64,000 nt of DNA from Candidatus Roseilinea mizusawaensis (GTDB lineage Bacteria; Chloroflexota; Anaerolineae; J036; Brachytrichaceae): the NCBI GenBank assembly GCA_016841965.1, contig JAEANN010000044.1, positions 310,001 through 374,000 on the forward strand, written 5' to 3'. Shown piece after piece: positions 45,081 through 54,956 of the stretch (the first letter of the stretch is position 1; the number at the start of each line of letters is the position of its first letter). Made by a program: the position numbers and the translations under genes. The notes beneath the pieces are model-generated. The model searched no databases, had not been told where the DNA came from, and was given only the letters and a program-made list of their open reading frames with translations.

Positions 45081-45887
45081 TCAGAGCGCGCGAATGTTGA
45101 CGCGCACCTCCAACATCTCTTTGGCGTTGCCTTTGAAGATGCCGCGTGTGGGCGGCACATCCGCGTAGTCACGTCCGATCGCTACGCGCACATACCGTTC
45201 GTTCTGCTCGCAATTATGCGTGGGATCGAGTGAAATCCACCCCCGTGCTGGTATGAAAACATCGACCCAGGCATGGGTAGCCGCGCTGTCGCCAGACCAT
45301 TGCGGGTCATAAAGATAGCCGCTGACATAGCGCGCGGGAATGCCTTGACAACGGCACGCTGCAATGAGCAGGTGAGCAAAGTCTTGGCATACGCCGCGCC
45401 CGAGTGATAGCGCGTCATCGGCGGTGGTTTTGACATCGGTCGCTCCGCGCTCGTATTTCAGCGACTGGAAGACCGCCCGCATCAATCGCATCGCTGTGGC
45501 GAGCGGATCGTTTTCCACGACATGCGGGCCGGCAAACCGGCAGATTGCTTCGTCGGCCGGCGCATACGCGGTAGGATGGAGATAGTCATATCTTTCCAGA
45601 GGAGTCAGTTCGCGCTGAGAGGCAGCGAAAATATCCGACGTGAGCACTTCGCTTGCTGTGGCGATGGTCAGCCGTGTGTGCGGCTGCAGCCAGTCGAAGT
45701 AGCGCACGATGTTGCCAAAATGATCGGCATAGGTCAGTATTGTGGCGTGCACGGGGTCTGTGGTGAGCTTGAAAAATAGGCACCGTTGGCCGCCGCTGTC
45801 GGATGGCCTCAGTCGCGCCTCTGTGTGCGCTTCGTTGATTGGGGTGTCGTAGCGCAGTGTGGTGATGTGTTCAATGAACAATCTCAT
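45081..45887 (-). CDS. Transglutaminase-like cysteine peptidase-fold protein
   Basis: The 268-residue protein has an N-terminal bacterial transglutaminase beta domain ([16 protein letters not shown], the usual start, ATG at 45887) and a catalytic core. The triad is complete: Cys in [18 protein letters not shown], His in [11 protein letters not shown] and Asp in [10 protein letters not shown]. It lies third in the operon after the ATP-grasp and alpha-E genes, a linkage widely kept in bacteria. There the trio is thought to act in forming or trimming a peptide-like product, so this enzyme may hydrolyse or transfer amide bonds. Function of the set is not established. The start at 45917 is less likely. 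Confidence 0.9.
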   Translation of the reverse strand: MRLFIEHITTLRYDTPINEAHTEARLRPSDSGGQRCLFFKLTTDPVHATILTYADHFGNIVRYFDWLQPHTRLTIATASEVLTSDIFAASQRELTPLERYDYLHPTAYAPADEAICRFAGPHVVENDPLATAMRLMRAVFQSLKYERGATDVKTTADDALSLGRGVCQDFAHLLIAACRCQGIPARYVSGYLYDPQWSGDSAATHAWVDVFIPARGWISLDPTHNCEQNERYVRVAIGRDYADVPPTRGIFKGNAKEMLEVRVNIRAL

Positions 45888-45938
45888 GGCATATGCAAGG
45901 CATGCGGGACTGGGCAATTGAGGCGTTGAATGACCGCG

Positions 45939-46931
45939 TCACTGCTGTTGTTGGGCTTGCTGCCGCCGTGGACTGGGCAGGATGATCTGGGCGTTGAAGT
46001 AGGCGCGCGTGATCTCATCGCCAATTAGGTTGACCTGTCGCAGCAGCCGGGTCAAGAATGGATGCATGCGCTCGTCGAGCACTTCCTCAATGTCCAGATA
46101 TTCCAGTTCAGAACACAGCCGGCCCAGTGCGCGTTGCGACACCGAGGCTGAATCGCTCTGCTTATTCGTTCCTTTCGAGATGAGCGCAACCGCCTGTTGG
46201 CAACGTTGTAGGCAGAATAGCACGGCGCGTGGAAACTCGCGGCTGAGCAGCAGATACTCAGCGACTCTCCCAGCGTGCAACTGGAACGCCGACTGTTTGC
46301 GAAACGCTTCGAAAGCGCTGCACGACTTCAGCATTGCGATCAGTTGGAGCGACGCCTCAGGTGTGCCTTCGCGCATAGCGTTGAGCATGCCATATTTGAC
46401 ATCAAGAATCCGGCACGTCTTTTCAGCCCGTTCCAGAAACTTGCCCAGTTGAATAAACTGGTAGCCCTCACCATGGATCATTGTGGCATCGGTGACGCCC
46501 TGAAACGCCTGAGACCCATCCCGCACTTGGCTGAAGAACTCGTGGGGGCCGCGCAGCACACTTTGGGTGTTGACGCCGCGAATGAGAAAGTACAGCCGAT
46601 TGATATGCTCCCACATTTCGCTGCTGATCTGTTCGCGCACGCTGCGCGCGTTCTCTCGCGCGCGATTGATGCAGGCGATCACAGCGTTTGGATTGCTTGG
46701 GTGCCACAGCAAAAACTCGCTCACCGTCTGGGCGTTGTATTCGCTGTAGTGCTGCGAGAACAGCCCTTCGTCGCCGGTGATTGCGATCAACGGCTGCCAG
46801 CCGCGCTGCAAATCTTCCAGCCGAGTGTCGAGCAGAGCGTGAAAGTTGACGGTTAAAATGCGCGTGATATCCTCGGCCCGCTCAATGTAGCGTGACATCC
46901 AGTACAGAGATTCAGCAACACGGCTCAGCAT
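45939..46931 (-). CDS. Alpha-E domain protein
   Basis: The 330-residue all-helical protein starts [24 protein letters not shown], the hallmark of the alpha-E domain. It continues with [21 protein letters not shown] and [19 protein letters not shown], which repeat the helix-rich ERAE motif. It has no catalytic signature and is predicted to pair with the adjacent ATP-grasp enzyme. It sits 49 bases downstream of that gene and 51 bases upstream of the transglutaminase-like gene. It ends in a Gln-rich tail (RRQQAQQQQ). Confidence 0.93.
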   Translation of the reverse strand: MLSRVAESLYWMSRYIERAEDITRILTVNFHALLDTRLEDLQRGWQPLIAITGDEGLFSQHYSEYNAQTVSEFLLWHPSNPNAVIACINRARENARSVREQISSEMWEHINRLYFLIRGVNTQSVLRGPHEFFSQVRDGSQAFQGVTDATMIHGEGYQFIQLGKFLERAEKTCRILDVKYGMLNAMREGTPEASLQLIAMLKSCSAFEAFRKQSAFQLHAGRVAEYLLLSREFPRAVLFCLQRCQQAVALISKGTNKQSDSASVSQRALGRLCSELEYLDIEEVLDERMHPFLTRLLRQVNLIGDEITRAYFNAQIILPSPRRQQAQQQQ

Positions 46932-46980
46932 GATGTTGGCTTTGTGATTTTCAATTGCGCTGATTCAAAACTCGGAATCA

Positions 46981-48444
46981 TTAGTCGTATAAGACCCAGG
47001 TGTCCTTGCTGCCCCCACCTTGAGAAGAGTTGACAACAAGCGACCCCCTGCGCAGGGCGACGCGAGTCAAACCGCCCGGCACGATGGTGACCTGCTCGCC
47101 GTAGAGGATGTAGGGTCGTAGGTCGATGTGGCAGCCACGCAACTCGTTGTCGATGTACGTAGGATGCCGGCTCAGGCTGACGGTAGGCTGGGCGATGAAG
47201 TTGCGTGGCGCCTGAAGAATGCGCTGGCGAAACATCTCACGCTCTTCGCGCGTCGCGTGCGGGCCGACCAGCATGCCATAGCCGCCGCTCTCATTCACCG
47301 ATTTGACAACCAACTGGTGCAGATGATCGAGGATATAGCGGCGATCCGCGTCGTTGATCGCCAGGTAAGTCGGCACGTTGTGAAGAATCGGCGCTTCGGA
47401 CAGATAGTAACGGATCATTTCGGGCACAAAGGCATAAATAGCTTTGTCGTCGGCCACGCCGGTGCCGATCGCGTTGGCCAGCGTGACATTGCCCATGATG
47501 TAGGCGCTGAACAGGCCGGGCACACCGAGCAGGCTGTCGTTGCGGAATGCTAGCGGATCCAGGTAATCATCGTCGATGCGGCGATAGATCACATCTACCT
47601 GGCGCAGGCCAGCCGTGGTGCGCGTGTAGACCTTGCCATCGTGCACAACCAGGTCTCGCCCTTCGACAATTTCTATGCCCATCTGACGAGCTAAGAACGA
47701 GTGCTCGAAGTATGCCGAGTTGTACACCCCTGGCGTTAGCAGCGCCACTGTTGGCTCCACGCCGCGATCGGGCGCGACCGAGCGCAGTGTGTTCAGCAGC
47801 TCTTGTGGGTAATGCTCGATTGGCATCACGCCGTAGCGTTCGAACAGGGGAGCGAAGGTGCGTTTCATGGCCTGGCGGTTTTCCAACATGTAGCTGACGC
47901 CAGAGGGCGAGCGCATATTGTCTTCAAGGACATAGTAATCTCCGCGCTCGTTGCGGATCAGATCTGTGCCCGTGATGTGCACGTAGATGCCCCGCGGCAC
48001 ATCAACGCCGACCATTTCGCGGCGGAAATGTCGTGCGCCGAAAATCAGCTCAGCAGGAATGCGCCGGTCGCGCACGATGTGCTGGTCGTGGTACACATCG
48101 TGGATAAAATGGTTCAGCGCTACAACGCGCTGGGTCAGTCCGCGCGAGAGCATATCCCACTCGGCGCGCGGGATCACGCGAGGGATAAGATCAAATGGAA
48201 AGATGCGTTCGATTCCTTCCTGCTGACCGTACACCGTGAAGGTGATGCCCTGGTACAAAAAGGAAATATCGGCCGCGCGACGCCGTTCCTCAAAGGCTTG
48301 ACGGTTGAGTGTGGACAGATGTTCGTATAGGACGCGGTAATGCGAACGAGGCTGGCCATCGCTCTCGAACATCTCGTCGAAGAAGGGGCCAACCTCGTAG
48401 TTGTCGGTCAGGATGGGTTGATCTATGGGTGTCAGGAGCGGCAT
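46981..48444 (-). CDS. Circularly permuted ATP-grasp type 2 protein
   Basis: The 487-residue enzyme belongs to the circularly permuted ATP-grasp family. The N-terminal part has [18 protein letters not shown] and [10 protein letters not shown]-like [12 protein letters not shown], a family-specific block. Core marks are [23 protein letters not shown], the D/E-rich [35 protein letters not shown] and [15 protein letters not shown], which fit an amide-bond-forming ATP-grasp. ATG at 48444 is chosen; a GTG precedes it by one codon. It leads the ATP-grasp/alpha-E/transglutaminase operon. Its product is unknown, but peptide-like amide synthesis is the usual suggestion. Confidence 0.93.
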   Translation of the reverse strand: MPLLTPIDQPILTDNYEVGPFFDEMFESDGQPRSHYRVLYEHLSTLNRQAFEERRRAADISFLYQGITFTVYGQQEGIERIFPFDLIPRVIPRAEWDMLSRGLTQRVVALNHFIHDVYHDQHIVRDRRIPAELIFGARHFRREMVGVDVPRGIYVHITGTDLIRNERGDYYVLEDNMRSPSGVSYMLENRQAMKRTFAPLFERYGVMPIEHYPQELLNTLRSVAPDRGVEPTVALLTPGVYNSAYFEHSFLARQMGIEIVEGRDLVVHDGKVYTRTTAGLRQVDVIYRRIDDDYLDPLAFRNDSLLGVPGLFSAYIMGNVTLANAIGTGVADDKAIYAFVPEMIRYYLSEAPILHNVPTYLAINDADRRYILDHLHQLVVKSVNESGGYGMLVGPHATREEREMFRQRILQAPRNFIAQPTVSLSRHPTYIDNELRGCHIDLRPYILYGEQVTIVPGGLTRVALRRGSLVVNSSQGGGSKDTWVLYD

Positions 48445-48516
48445 CACTCAGGCTGGACAAATGCTGTTGGTGAGGCGGCATGTGACTGCAGCACGACATG
48501 CTCCGCCAACATGAAT

Positions 48517-49026
48517 TTAGGATTCTTCGATCTGAATGGTAATCAGCTTTTCGCCTGGCTCGCGGGCGCGCGCCGGATCGCGCTCGGGAATGGCGTTCAC
48601 GACATCCATGCCCTCGATCACCTTACCGAACACACTGTGGCGGTTGTCAAGGTGTGGCGTAGGGATGTGGGTGATGAAGAACTGGCTGCCGTTGGTGTTC
48701 GGCCCGGCGTTGGCCATCGACAGGATGCCGGGGGCGTCGTGTCGTAGATCTGTGTGAAATTCGTCTTCGAAGCGATAGCCAGGGCCGCCCCGGCCGGTGC
48801 CTGTCGGGTCGCCGCCCTGGATCATGAATGGCTTGATCACGCGGTGAAAGGTGGTGTTGTCGTAGTAGCCTTCGCGCGCGAGGAAGACGAAATTGTTGAC
48901 CGTCTTTGGCGCCTTGTCTGCAAACAGCTCGACGACAATGTCGCCCTTGCCTGTCTTAATGCGGGCGGTGTACTTCTTTTGGGGGTCGATTGTCATCGGG
49001 GGCGGATTTTTGTATTGCTTTGCCAT
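48517..49026 (-). CDS. Cyclophilin-type peptidyl-prolyl isomerase
   Basis: The 169-residue cytosolic cyclophilin speeds cis/trans isomerisation of proline bonds. Hallmarks are [15 protein letters not shown], the catalytic [22 protein letters not shown] and [25 protein letters not shown]. There is no signal peptide, so it is cytosolic. ATG at 49026 ([10 protein letters not shown]) is taken; an in-frame ATG at 49035 adds three residues. It follows the glycosyltransferase gene by about 10 bases and may be translated from the same message, which is odd for the two functions and probably has no deeper meaning. Confidence 0.94.
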   Translation of the reverse strand: MAKQYKNPPPMTIDPQKKYTARIKTGKGDIVVELFADKAPKTVNNFVFLAREGYYDNTTFHRVIKPFMIQGGDPTGTGRGGPGYRFEDEFHTDLRHDAPGILSMANAGPNTNGSQFFITHIPTPHLDNRHSVFGKVIEGMDVVNAIPERDPARAREPGEKLITIQIEES

Positions 49027-49036
49027 GCCCGCCATT

Positions 49037-50242
49037 CTAACCGCTTGCAGACGCAGCCACTTCTCGATATACCGCCAGTGTGCGGCGGGCTGTCTCGGCC
49101 CAGGTGAAACGGGCAGCTTGGCGCAGGCTGGCCGCGCGCAAGTGTTGTTGCAGTGCGGCGTCGTTCAGGATGCGTGCGCATGTCGCCGCGATTTGTTCGG
49201 GACGAGTGGGGTCAAACAACAGCGCAGCGTTGCCGACCACTTCGGGCAGCGAAGAGGCGTCAGAACACGCCACCGGCGCGCCGCAGGCCATCGCTTCCAG
49301 CGGCGTCAATCCAAATCCTTCGTATAGCGAAGGAAAGACGAACAGCGCGCAGGCCGAGTACAACGCCGGCATGTCGGCGTTGCTCACTTCGCCGATGAAG
49401 CGGACTCGATCTGCAATCCCCAGCGCCTGCGCGCGATCCTGCGCCTGTGGATAGCGTGGGTCCTGGTGGCCGGCAATCACCAGGATTTGCGATGAGGCGC
49501 TGTCTGGTTCTGCTACCGGCAATTGTGAAATTAAAATCGCCCAGGCATCGATCAGCCTGATCAGATTCTTGTGTGGTTTGTTGCTGGCAAGGTAGAGCGT
49601 GAAGTGTTCGGGCAGGTCGTATTTGGCGCGCACCGCAGCGCGACGCTCAGCCGGCTGGGGGGTAAAGATTGGATCGGCAGCTTCTGGCGTGACAACCAGG
49701 GCTGCGCGCATGCGTGGCCAGCAACGCCGGATATCGCGCGCGGAAGCCTCCGAAACGGTGATGATTGCCTGCGATGCTTGAATTGCCAGTGTCATCAACA
49801 GTCGGATGAGCAGACGATCTCTGGCCGAGGAGGTGAATTGCGGTTGTGTCAGGGGGATTAAATCGTGCAGCGTCGTCAGTGAGCGCACATGGCCAGAGCC
49901 AGTATATGGCCGCACGTAGTATGGGTAATGCTGCGCAGCGCATGTCTCGGTCTGGCGGGCCGGCCCACGCAATACAGCGCTTAGCCCGAAGATTGGCGCG
50001 CGATGTTTGACCCATTCCAGCCGGGGATGCCGCAGGCAGGACAGGTCGAAGCGCGTGTTTGGCGCCGAGGAATCAAACAGCGCGACGATGCTTTCGGTCT
50101 CGTCCAGTTCGGCCGGCAGCGCCGCCAGCAGGTTATATGCATAGCGTCCGATGCCGGGGAAGTGATCCTGGATGACGCGCGCGTCGAACACATAGCGCCT
50201 GAGACGCCGAGCGTCTGCGCCGCGGGCAGTTTGCTGTGTCAT
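49037..50242 (-). CDS. GT4-family glycosyltransferase
   Basis: The 401-residue GT-B glycosyltransferase makes a retaining glycosidic bond from a nucleotide sugar. The N-terminal [21 protein letters not shown] is of the mannosyl/rhamnosyltransferase (WbaZ/MtfB-like) type. The C-terminal domain has [19 protein letters not shown] and [21 protein letters not shown], which carries the EX7E pair, then [21 protein letters not shown] at 50242 overlaps the stop of the upstream epimerase by 4 bases (ATGA). Its acceptor and donor cannot be told. Confidence 0.92.
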   Translation of the reverse strand: MTQQTARGADARRLRRYVFDARVIQDHFPGIGRYAYNLLAALPAELDETESIVALFDSSAPNTRFDLSCLRHPRLEWVKHRAPIFGLSAVLRGPARQTETCAAQHYPYYVRPYTGSGHVRSLTTLHDLIPLTQPQFTSSARDRLLIRLLMTLAIQASQAIITVSEASARDIRRCWPRMRAALVVTPEAADPIFTPQPAERRAAVRAKYDLPEHFTLYLASNKPHKNLIRLIDAWAILISQLPVAEPDSASSQILVIAGHQDPRYPQAQDRAQALGIADRVRFIGEVSNADMPALYSACALFVFPSLYEGFGLTPLEAMACGAPVACSDASSLPEVVGNAALLFDPTRPEQIAATCARILNDAALQQHLRAASLRQAARFTWAETARRTLAVYREVAASASG

Positions 50243-51234
50243 TCCAGCCAAACCGCAGGCAGATTGCGCGTGATCTCAATTCCCTTAAACTTCTGACTGC
50301 TGCGCGCGCCGTGTTGTTTGACCCAGGCAGCCATAGCAGCCAGACCTTCATCCAGCGTGTGCAATGGGCGCTCGCCAAAAAATTGCTGCACTTTCTTATG
50401 CGAGGAATAGGCATGCACAACTTCATTGCGCGCCGCCACATGGCGAATATTGGGGATGACTCCCATGGCCTGCGCGACGCGTTCGGCCAGCTCGCGCACT
50501 GTGTAGGGCTGGTCGGCTCCTACGTTGAACACTTCGTTCCACGCCTGTGGCATGTCAATCACATCGGCCATGATTGGCGTGATATCGCGAATGTAGCTGA
50601 ACGCGCGCGTTTGCAGCCCGTCGCCAAAGATGGTCATTGGTTTGCCTTGCAGAATCTGGTTCATGAAAATGCCAACGACATTGCGGTAACGGTCGCCAAT
50701 GTTTTGGCGTTCGCCATATACGTTGTGCGGACGAAAGATCACGTAGTTCAGCCCAAACATGCCCCGGCAAGCCGCCAGGTCCTGCTCGACGGCCAGCTTG
50801 GCAATTCCGTAAGGGTCTTCGGGGTGGGGCGGGGTCTCTTCGCGCATGGGTAGTTCTGGGCTGGGGCCATAGACTGCGATGGATGAAGTGAACACAAAGC
50901 ACTTTACATCGTAGTTGACGGCAGCGTTGATCAGATTCATGCTGCCGATCAGGTTGTTTTCGTAGTTGAAGCGGCGGATGAAGTGGCTCAAGCCCTCGGC
51001 TGCGTAGGCTGCCAGGTGGTAGACATAGTCAAAACGCTCGGCCTCGAACAATTGCTGTACCAGCCCGGCATCGGTGATGCTGCCGACAACCAGTCTGGCC
51101 TGGGGCGATACGTTGTCGGCAAATCCACCGCTCAGATCATCCAGCGCGACCACGTCGTGTCCGCGCTGAACCAGCTCTTCAACCACATGCGAACCAATAA
51201 AGCCGGCGCCGCCGGTGACTAAAATCTTGCCCAT
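50239..51234 (-). CDS. NAD-dependent sugar epimerase/dehydratase (GalE-like SDR)
   Basis: The 331-residue extended short-chain dehydrogenase works on a nucleotide sugar. The NAD-binding GGAGFIGSHVVEELVQRGH is at residues 8-26. Catalytic elements are FTSSIAVYG, DPYGIAKLAVEQDL (YxxxK) and VIFRPHNVYGERQN. The substrate loops (NIGDRYRNVVGIFMNQILQG, FGDGLQTRAFSYIRD) resemble UDP-glucose/GlcNAc 4-epimerases or dTDP-glucose dehydratases; the precise reaction is open. ATG at 51234 (MGKILVTGGAG) is the family start. It is translated with the GT4 gene through a 4-base overlap. Confidence 0.9.
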   Translation of the reverse strand: MGKILVTGGAGFIGSHVVEELVQRGHDVVALDDLSGGFADNVSPQARLVVGSITDAGLVQQLFEAERFDYVYHLAAYAAEGLSHFIRRFNYENNLIGSMNLINAAVNYDVKCFVFTSSIAVYGPSPELPMREETPPHPEDPYGIAKLAVEQDLAACRGMFGLNYVIFRPHNVYGERQNIGDRYRNVVGIFMNQILQGKPMTIFGDGLQTRAFSYIRDITPIMADVIDMPQAWNEVFNVGADQPYTVRELAERVAQAMGVIPNIRHVAARNEVVHAYSSHKKVQQFFGERPLHTLDEGLAAMAAWVKQHGARSSQKFKGIEITRNLPAVWLE

Positions 51235-51267
51235 CTTTTCCTCACAGATACTCAATTTGCCTGAAGG

Positions 51268-51978
51268 TCATAATCGGCCTATCGCGCGTCGTGCGGCCAG
51301 ACGGCCCACGGTATACATTGCTTTGATGATCTCGCGCGAGGAGATTTTGGATTTGCCATATTGCCGGTCGTTGAATATGATCGGCACCTCGACTACGCGA
51401 TACCCGCGCTGTTCGATCAGTGTAAGCATCTCGACCAAAAAAGAGTAGCCATTGGAGAAAATGCGGTCGAGCGGGATACTGCGCAGTGTGTAGTCGTGGT
51501 AGAGCCGGAAGCCGGCTGTGCAGTCTTGGGCGTGCAATCCCAGCGCTAATCGTGCTACCAGATTGGCAGTTCTGCTGAGCGCGCGCCTGTGAAAGGGATA
51601 GGCGACATGTCCGCCCGGCACGTAGCGCGATCCGATCACCAGATCGGCCTGCGTTGCCTTTTCCAGCATGGCGGGTATGTAGCGCGGATGATGTGAGAAG
51701 TCGGCGTCCATGGTCAGCACGGCCTCTGCGTTGTGCGCCAGGGCGTGGCGAAAGCCGGCGATATAGGCTGTGCCCAGGCCCAGTTTGCCAGTGCGATGCA
51801 CAACGCTAAGGCGCGGTTCGTGCGCCGACCACTCTTCTGCGATCTGACCAGTGCCGTCGGGTGAATTGTCGTCTACCACACAAACGCTCACGTCATCTGG
51901 CAGATTGAGCAGCTCGGGCAACAAGCGGCGGATATTTTCAGCTTCGTTGTAGGTGGGCAAGACGATCGTTGTGCGCAT
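51268..51978 (-). CDS. Polyprenol-phosphate mannosyltransferase-like GT2
   Basis: The 236-residue GT2 enzyme resembles dolichol/polyprenol-phosphate mannose synthase. Marks are TIVLPTYNEAENIRRLLPELL, CVVDDNSPDGTGQIAEEW, LTMDADFSHHPRYIPAML (the metal-binding D-x-D) and LVIGSRYVPGG, with the acceptor loop VEVPIIFNDRQYGKSKIS. There are no C-terminal membrane helices, so it acts at the inner membrane face as a soluble or peripheral enzyme. It presumably charges a lipid carrier for the GT39-like membrane transferases in this cluster. ATG at 51978 is the family start. Confidence 0.92.
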   Translation of the reverse strand: MRTTIVLPTYNEAENIRRLLPELLNLPDDVSVCVVDDNSPDGTGQIAEEWSAHEPRLSVVHRTGKLGLGTAYIAGFRHALAHNAEAVLTMDADFSHHPRYIPAMLEKATQADLVIGSRYVPGGHVAYPFHRRALSRTANLVARLALGLHAQDCTAGFRLYHDYTLRSIPLDRIFSNGYSFLVEMLTLIEQRGYRVVEVPIIFNDRQYGKSKISSREIIKAMYTVGRLAARRAIGRL

Positions 51979-52055
51979 AGTTGAAGCCCTTTGATGCCGG
52001 CAGCCAGAGCGCAAGCCGATAGGATGGGCGCAATCTTAATTTAGCGTGCCCAATC

Positions 52056-53216
52056 TTACTTGACAGACACGCCGGCGGCCAGTGTTTGCTCGTACACGGC
52101 ATTCACCCCGGCGATCATTTGCTCCTGGCTGAAGTGCGTTTCAATGCGTTGCCGAGCTGCTATGCCCATGCGCCGGCGGCGCTGTGGATCGCTCGACAGT
52201 GTGGCAATCGCCTGCGCCAGCGCTGCTGGAGCGTGGGCTGGCACAACTAGTCCGGTGATCTGGTGTTGATTGATCCACGAGGTAGCTGTGCCCACGTCGG
52301 TTGAAATGGCCGGCAAACCGCACGCCATTGCTTCCAGGATTGCAATGCCAAATGCTTCGGCGCGCGCATTAGCCGATGACACGAAGATATCGGCGGCGCA
52401 GTAATGCGCCGGCAAGTCGGCATCGCTCACTTCGCCCAGAAATAATACGCGACTGCTTGTTCCCAGGTCATGCGAGAGCGTTTGCCACGTCGCAGCCATA
52501 GGCCCGTCGCCGGCAATTACAGCAATCACGTTCGTCAGCGCGGCGATTGCGCGAATGAGATCGTCCAGACCTTTGTAGTAGCGCAGCCGCCCGACGCTGA
52601 GCAAGATCGGTGTTTCGGGCGGCGCAGCGCAGCGCGCCAACCACTCGCTGCGCAACGCGCCGGTTCGTTCGGGGGCCACAGCGTTGGGGCGAAAGCGGTG
52701 TGTGTCGATGCCAAGCGGCACCGAAACGCATTTGCCCAGATGCGGTTGCAGCCACGGCGAAGAACGCGCGTATGGCTCGCTGGTGGGAATCACGCAGTCG
52801 GCTTTGTCCAGCACACGGCGCAGAATTGGGCCGTAGACGCGCAGCAGGGCTTTCTGTCGCACGATGTCGCTGTGCCAGGTGATGATTGTCTTGCGCGCGC
52901 GACCAAACCATAGGTTGGCCGCTTCGCCCGGCGGATAGGGCGCATGCAGATGAACGATGTCGGCCTGATGGGTCAGCCGGCGCAGATAAAGCGGGAATGA
53001 CGCGCTGAGGGGGGCAGATTGCACATTCAACAGCCGGCCGGCTTTCACGACGCGCACCCCGTTCAACATCTGTTCATTCGAGCGCCAGCCCGGCGAAGTC
53101 ACCAGTGCTGTCACCCGATGTCCCTGCGCAGCCTGTGCCTCGGCCAGTTGACGGATATGATTCTCGATGCCTCCCAACACCGGAAAGTAGTCTTTATACA
53201 CATGCACGATTTTCAT
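52056..53216 (-). CDS. GT4-family glycosyltransferase
   Basis: The 386-residue GT-B glycosyltransferase starts MKIVHVYKDYFPVLGGIENHIRQLAEAQ, the typical GlyGly loop and amphipathic helix. Other marks are DIVHLHAPYPPGEAAN, PILLSVGRLRYYKGLDDL and AEAFGIAILEAMACGLPAISTD with the EX7E pair. It is most like mannosyltransferases of surface polysaccharides. The upstream membrane-protein gene ends 12 bases before this start, so one transcript is likely. The acceptor is unknown. Confidence 0.93.
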   Translation of the reverse strand: MKIVHVYKDYFPVLGGIENHIRQLAEAQAAQGHRVTALVTSPGWRSNEQMLNGVRVVKAGRLLNVQSAPLSASFPLYLRRLTHQADIVHLHAPYPPGEAANLWFGRARKTIITWHSDIVRQKALLRVYGPILRRVLDKADCVIPTSEPYARSSPWLQPHLGKCVSVPLGIDTHRFRPNAVAPERTGALRSEWLARCAAPPETPILLSVGRLRYYKGLDDLIRAIAALTNVIAVIAGDGPMAATWQTLSHDLGTSSRVLFLGEVSDADLPAHYCAADIFVSSANARAEAFGIAILEAMACGLPAISTDVGTATSWINQHQITGLVVPAHAPAALAQAIATLSSDPQRRRRMGIAARQRIETHFSQEQMIAGVNAVYEQTLAAGVSVK

Positions 53217-53228
53217 AGCGCCGGTTTG

Positions 53229-54956
53229 TTATTGGATGCCCAAACACGGATCGAGGCCGGTGCGCGTCAGCACGGTGAATACGCCGAACTGCTGTGAGCG
53301 ATAGCACTGCTCCAGAATGGCCAGCGCTTCGGCATCCGCGTTCAGCGCGGTTGCTTTGAGACGTTCTTTCTGCGCCCAGGCAATAACATCTACCCGTCGC
53401 GCGCGCAGTGTTGTTTTTAACAGGTCTGGATTGCCAAGGTACGGATATATCTGGTCGCCGGGCCGGCCGGCATACCATAGCAAATCTTTATCCGTCAGCG
53501 AATAACCGCCCGGCGGAACGTTGGCGCGCACGGCGGCGGTTGCCTGCGCCCGATCTGCATACCTGTAGGTGTAACGATAGCGCGTGCTGTATTCGGCAGT
53601 GACTTGAACCAGATCTGTCGCTAGGTAGCTGCCCAGGGTCAACGCGACCAGTCCGCCGGCCAACAGTGCTGTGCGCGTCATGCGCACGCGGTGCGCTAGT
53701 GTGAAGCCCAGGCCGATCACCAGCGCCATCGGCAGCGCCAGGCGCGCCACGGCCAGGCCGCCGATGCGCAATCGTTCGGCCAGCACAGTGGTTTCAAAGG
53801 TCGCGCGGTAGATGTCGTACATTGGGTCGCCAACAATGAACAGCATGTAGAGCGTGCCGCCCAGCATAATTGGCAGTGCGATGCGCGACAAGACGCGATC
53901 CGGTTGTCTAATTTGCCGGCTGACCCACGCTGCAATGATGACCATCAGCACAGGAAGCGCCGGCGTGTGATAGCGCGGGTATCCCCAGGCCGGCACAATC
54001 ATCGCGCCATAGAAGGCAAACACCCCGGCTACATACAACAGGGCAATGTCTGCGTCGTCGATTTGCCGGCGCGCCCAGCGCTGGGCGCTGTCCCAAATTG
54101 TCAACAGGCCAAGCAGCGCAATTGGCAATCCCAGCCAGAAAACCATCACACCGCTGGTCTGAATGAAATGGTTCGGCGCCTGAGTCAGGATGCTGCCTTC
54201 GTTGCCGGCGCGCCAGGCAAACGCAGCGAAAGCGTCGATCAGGGTGTAGCCGGTGAACCAGCCGTACACGGTGTGCAGCACTGCAAACAGCGCCGCCCCG
54301 CCTGCGGTGAATGTGGCTGCTATGCCGGCCTCGCGCCAGTTGCGACGCGCAAGCTCGCCGGCGATCAGCGCTGCCGCCAGCATTGGCGGGGTGGGCAATT
54401 TGATCCACAGGCAAATGGCAAATCCAATGCTCAGGACAAAAACGCGCATGACCGGTGAGCGTCTGCGCAGCGCCAGCCACAAGCACAGCAAGCCTATGAG
54501 CGCCGTCGTCAATAGTCCGTTGTCAATGTCAATCAGCACGCTGTTCTGGACAATGAGTGGATTGAGCGCGTATAGCCCGATTGCTACAAGCGCGATAGTT
54601 TGCCAGTTGGGCCGGCCGGGCATATTGTGGTAAAGCAAACGCGCCAGCCATGCTAACAGTGGCAAAGTGAGTAAATGCGGAATCAACACACTCAGCCGGG
54701 CGGCTTCAACAGTTGCTCCAAAGATGCTCAACAGCAGTTGCGCCCAGTGAACGTACAGGTGCGGGTGTGGGATGATTTTGCGCCACTCCGGCCAATATGC
54801 CATGGCTAGAAAGAAGTCGTTTTCGTCGGCGCTGAGGGGCTGCCAGCCCATGCGCAGCGCGCACACTGTGGTGAACGCAGCAGCCACAGCAAGGGTAATT
54901 GCCAAGATATGCCGGCGCGCCCAATTGCGCAGGTGAGATTGTCTGGAAACGCTCAT
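53229..54956 (-). CDS. GT39-like membrane glycosyltransferase, paralogue B
   Basis: The 575-residue polytopic membrane protein is of the ArnT/PMT (glycosyltransferase 39) superfamily. About 11-12 helices are visible. Near the N-terminus SADENDFFLAMAYWPEW has the acidic pair of the first outside loop, followed by IIPHPHLYVHWAQLLL. VLIDIDNGLLTTALIGLL and YPRYHTPALPVLMVI align with the next gene. A C-terminal extracytoplasmic tail (YSLTDKDLLWYAG and VLTRTGLDPC) has an unknown role. Such enzymes transfer sugars from lipid-linked donors to protein or glycan. Its ATG overlaps the stop of the upstream paralogue by 4 bases; a start 6 bases earlier is possible. Confidence 0.85.
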   Translation of the reverse strand: MSVSRQSHLRNWARRHILAITLAVAAAFTTVCALRMGWQPLSADENDFFLAMAYWPEWRKIIPHPHLYVHWAQLLLSIFGATVEAARLSVLIPHLLTLPLLAWLARLLYHNMPGRPNWQTIALVAIGLYALNPLIVQNSVLIDIDNGLLTTALIGLLCLWLALRRRSPVMRVFVLSIGFAICLWIKLPTPPMLAAALIAGELARRNWREAGIAATFTAGGAALFAVLHTVYGWFTGYTLIDAFAAFAWRAGNEGSILTQAPNHFIQTSGVMVFWLGLPIALLGLLTIWDSAQRWARRQIDDADIALLYVAGVFAFYGAMIVPAWGYPRYHTPALPVLMVIIAAWVSRQIRQPDRVLSRIALPIMLGGTLYMLFIVGDPMYDIYRATFETTVLAERLRIGGLAVARLALPMALVIGLGFTLAHRVRMTRTALLAGGLVALTLGSYLATDLVQVTAEYSTRYRYTYRYADRAQATAAVRANVPPGGYSLTDKDLLWYAGRPGDQIYPYLGNPDLLKTTLRARRVDVIAWAQKERLKATALNADAEALAILEQCYRSQQFGVFTVLTRTGLDPCLGIQ

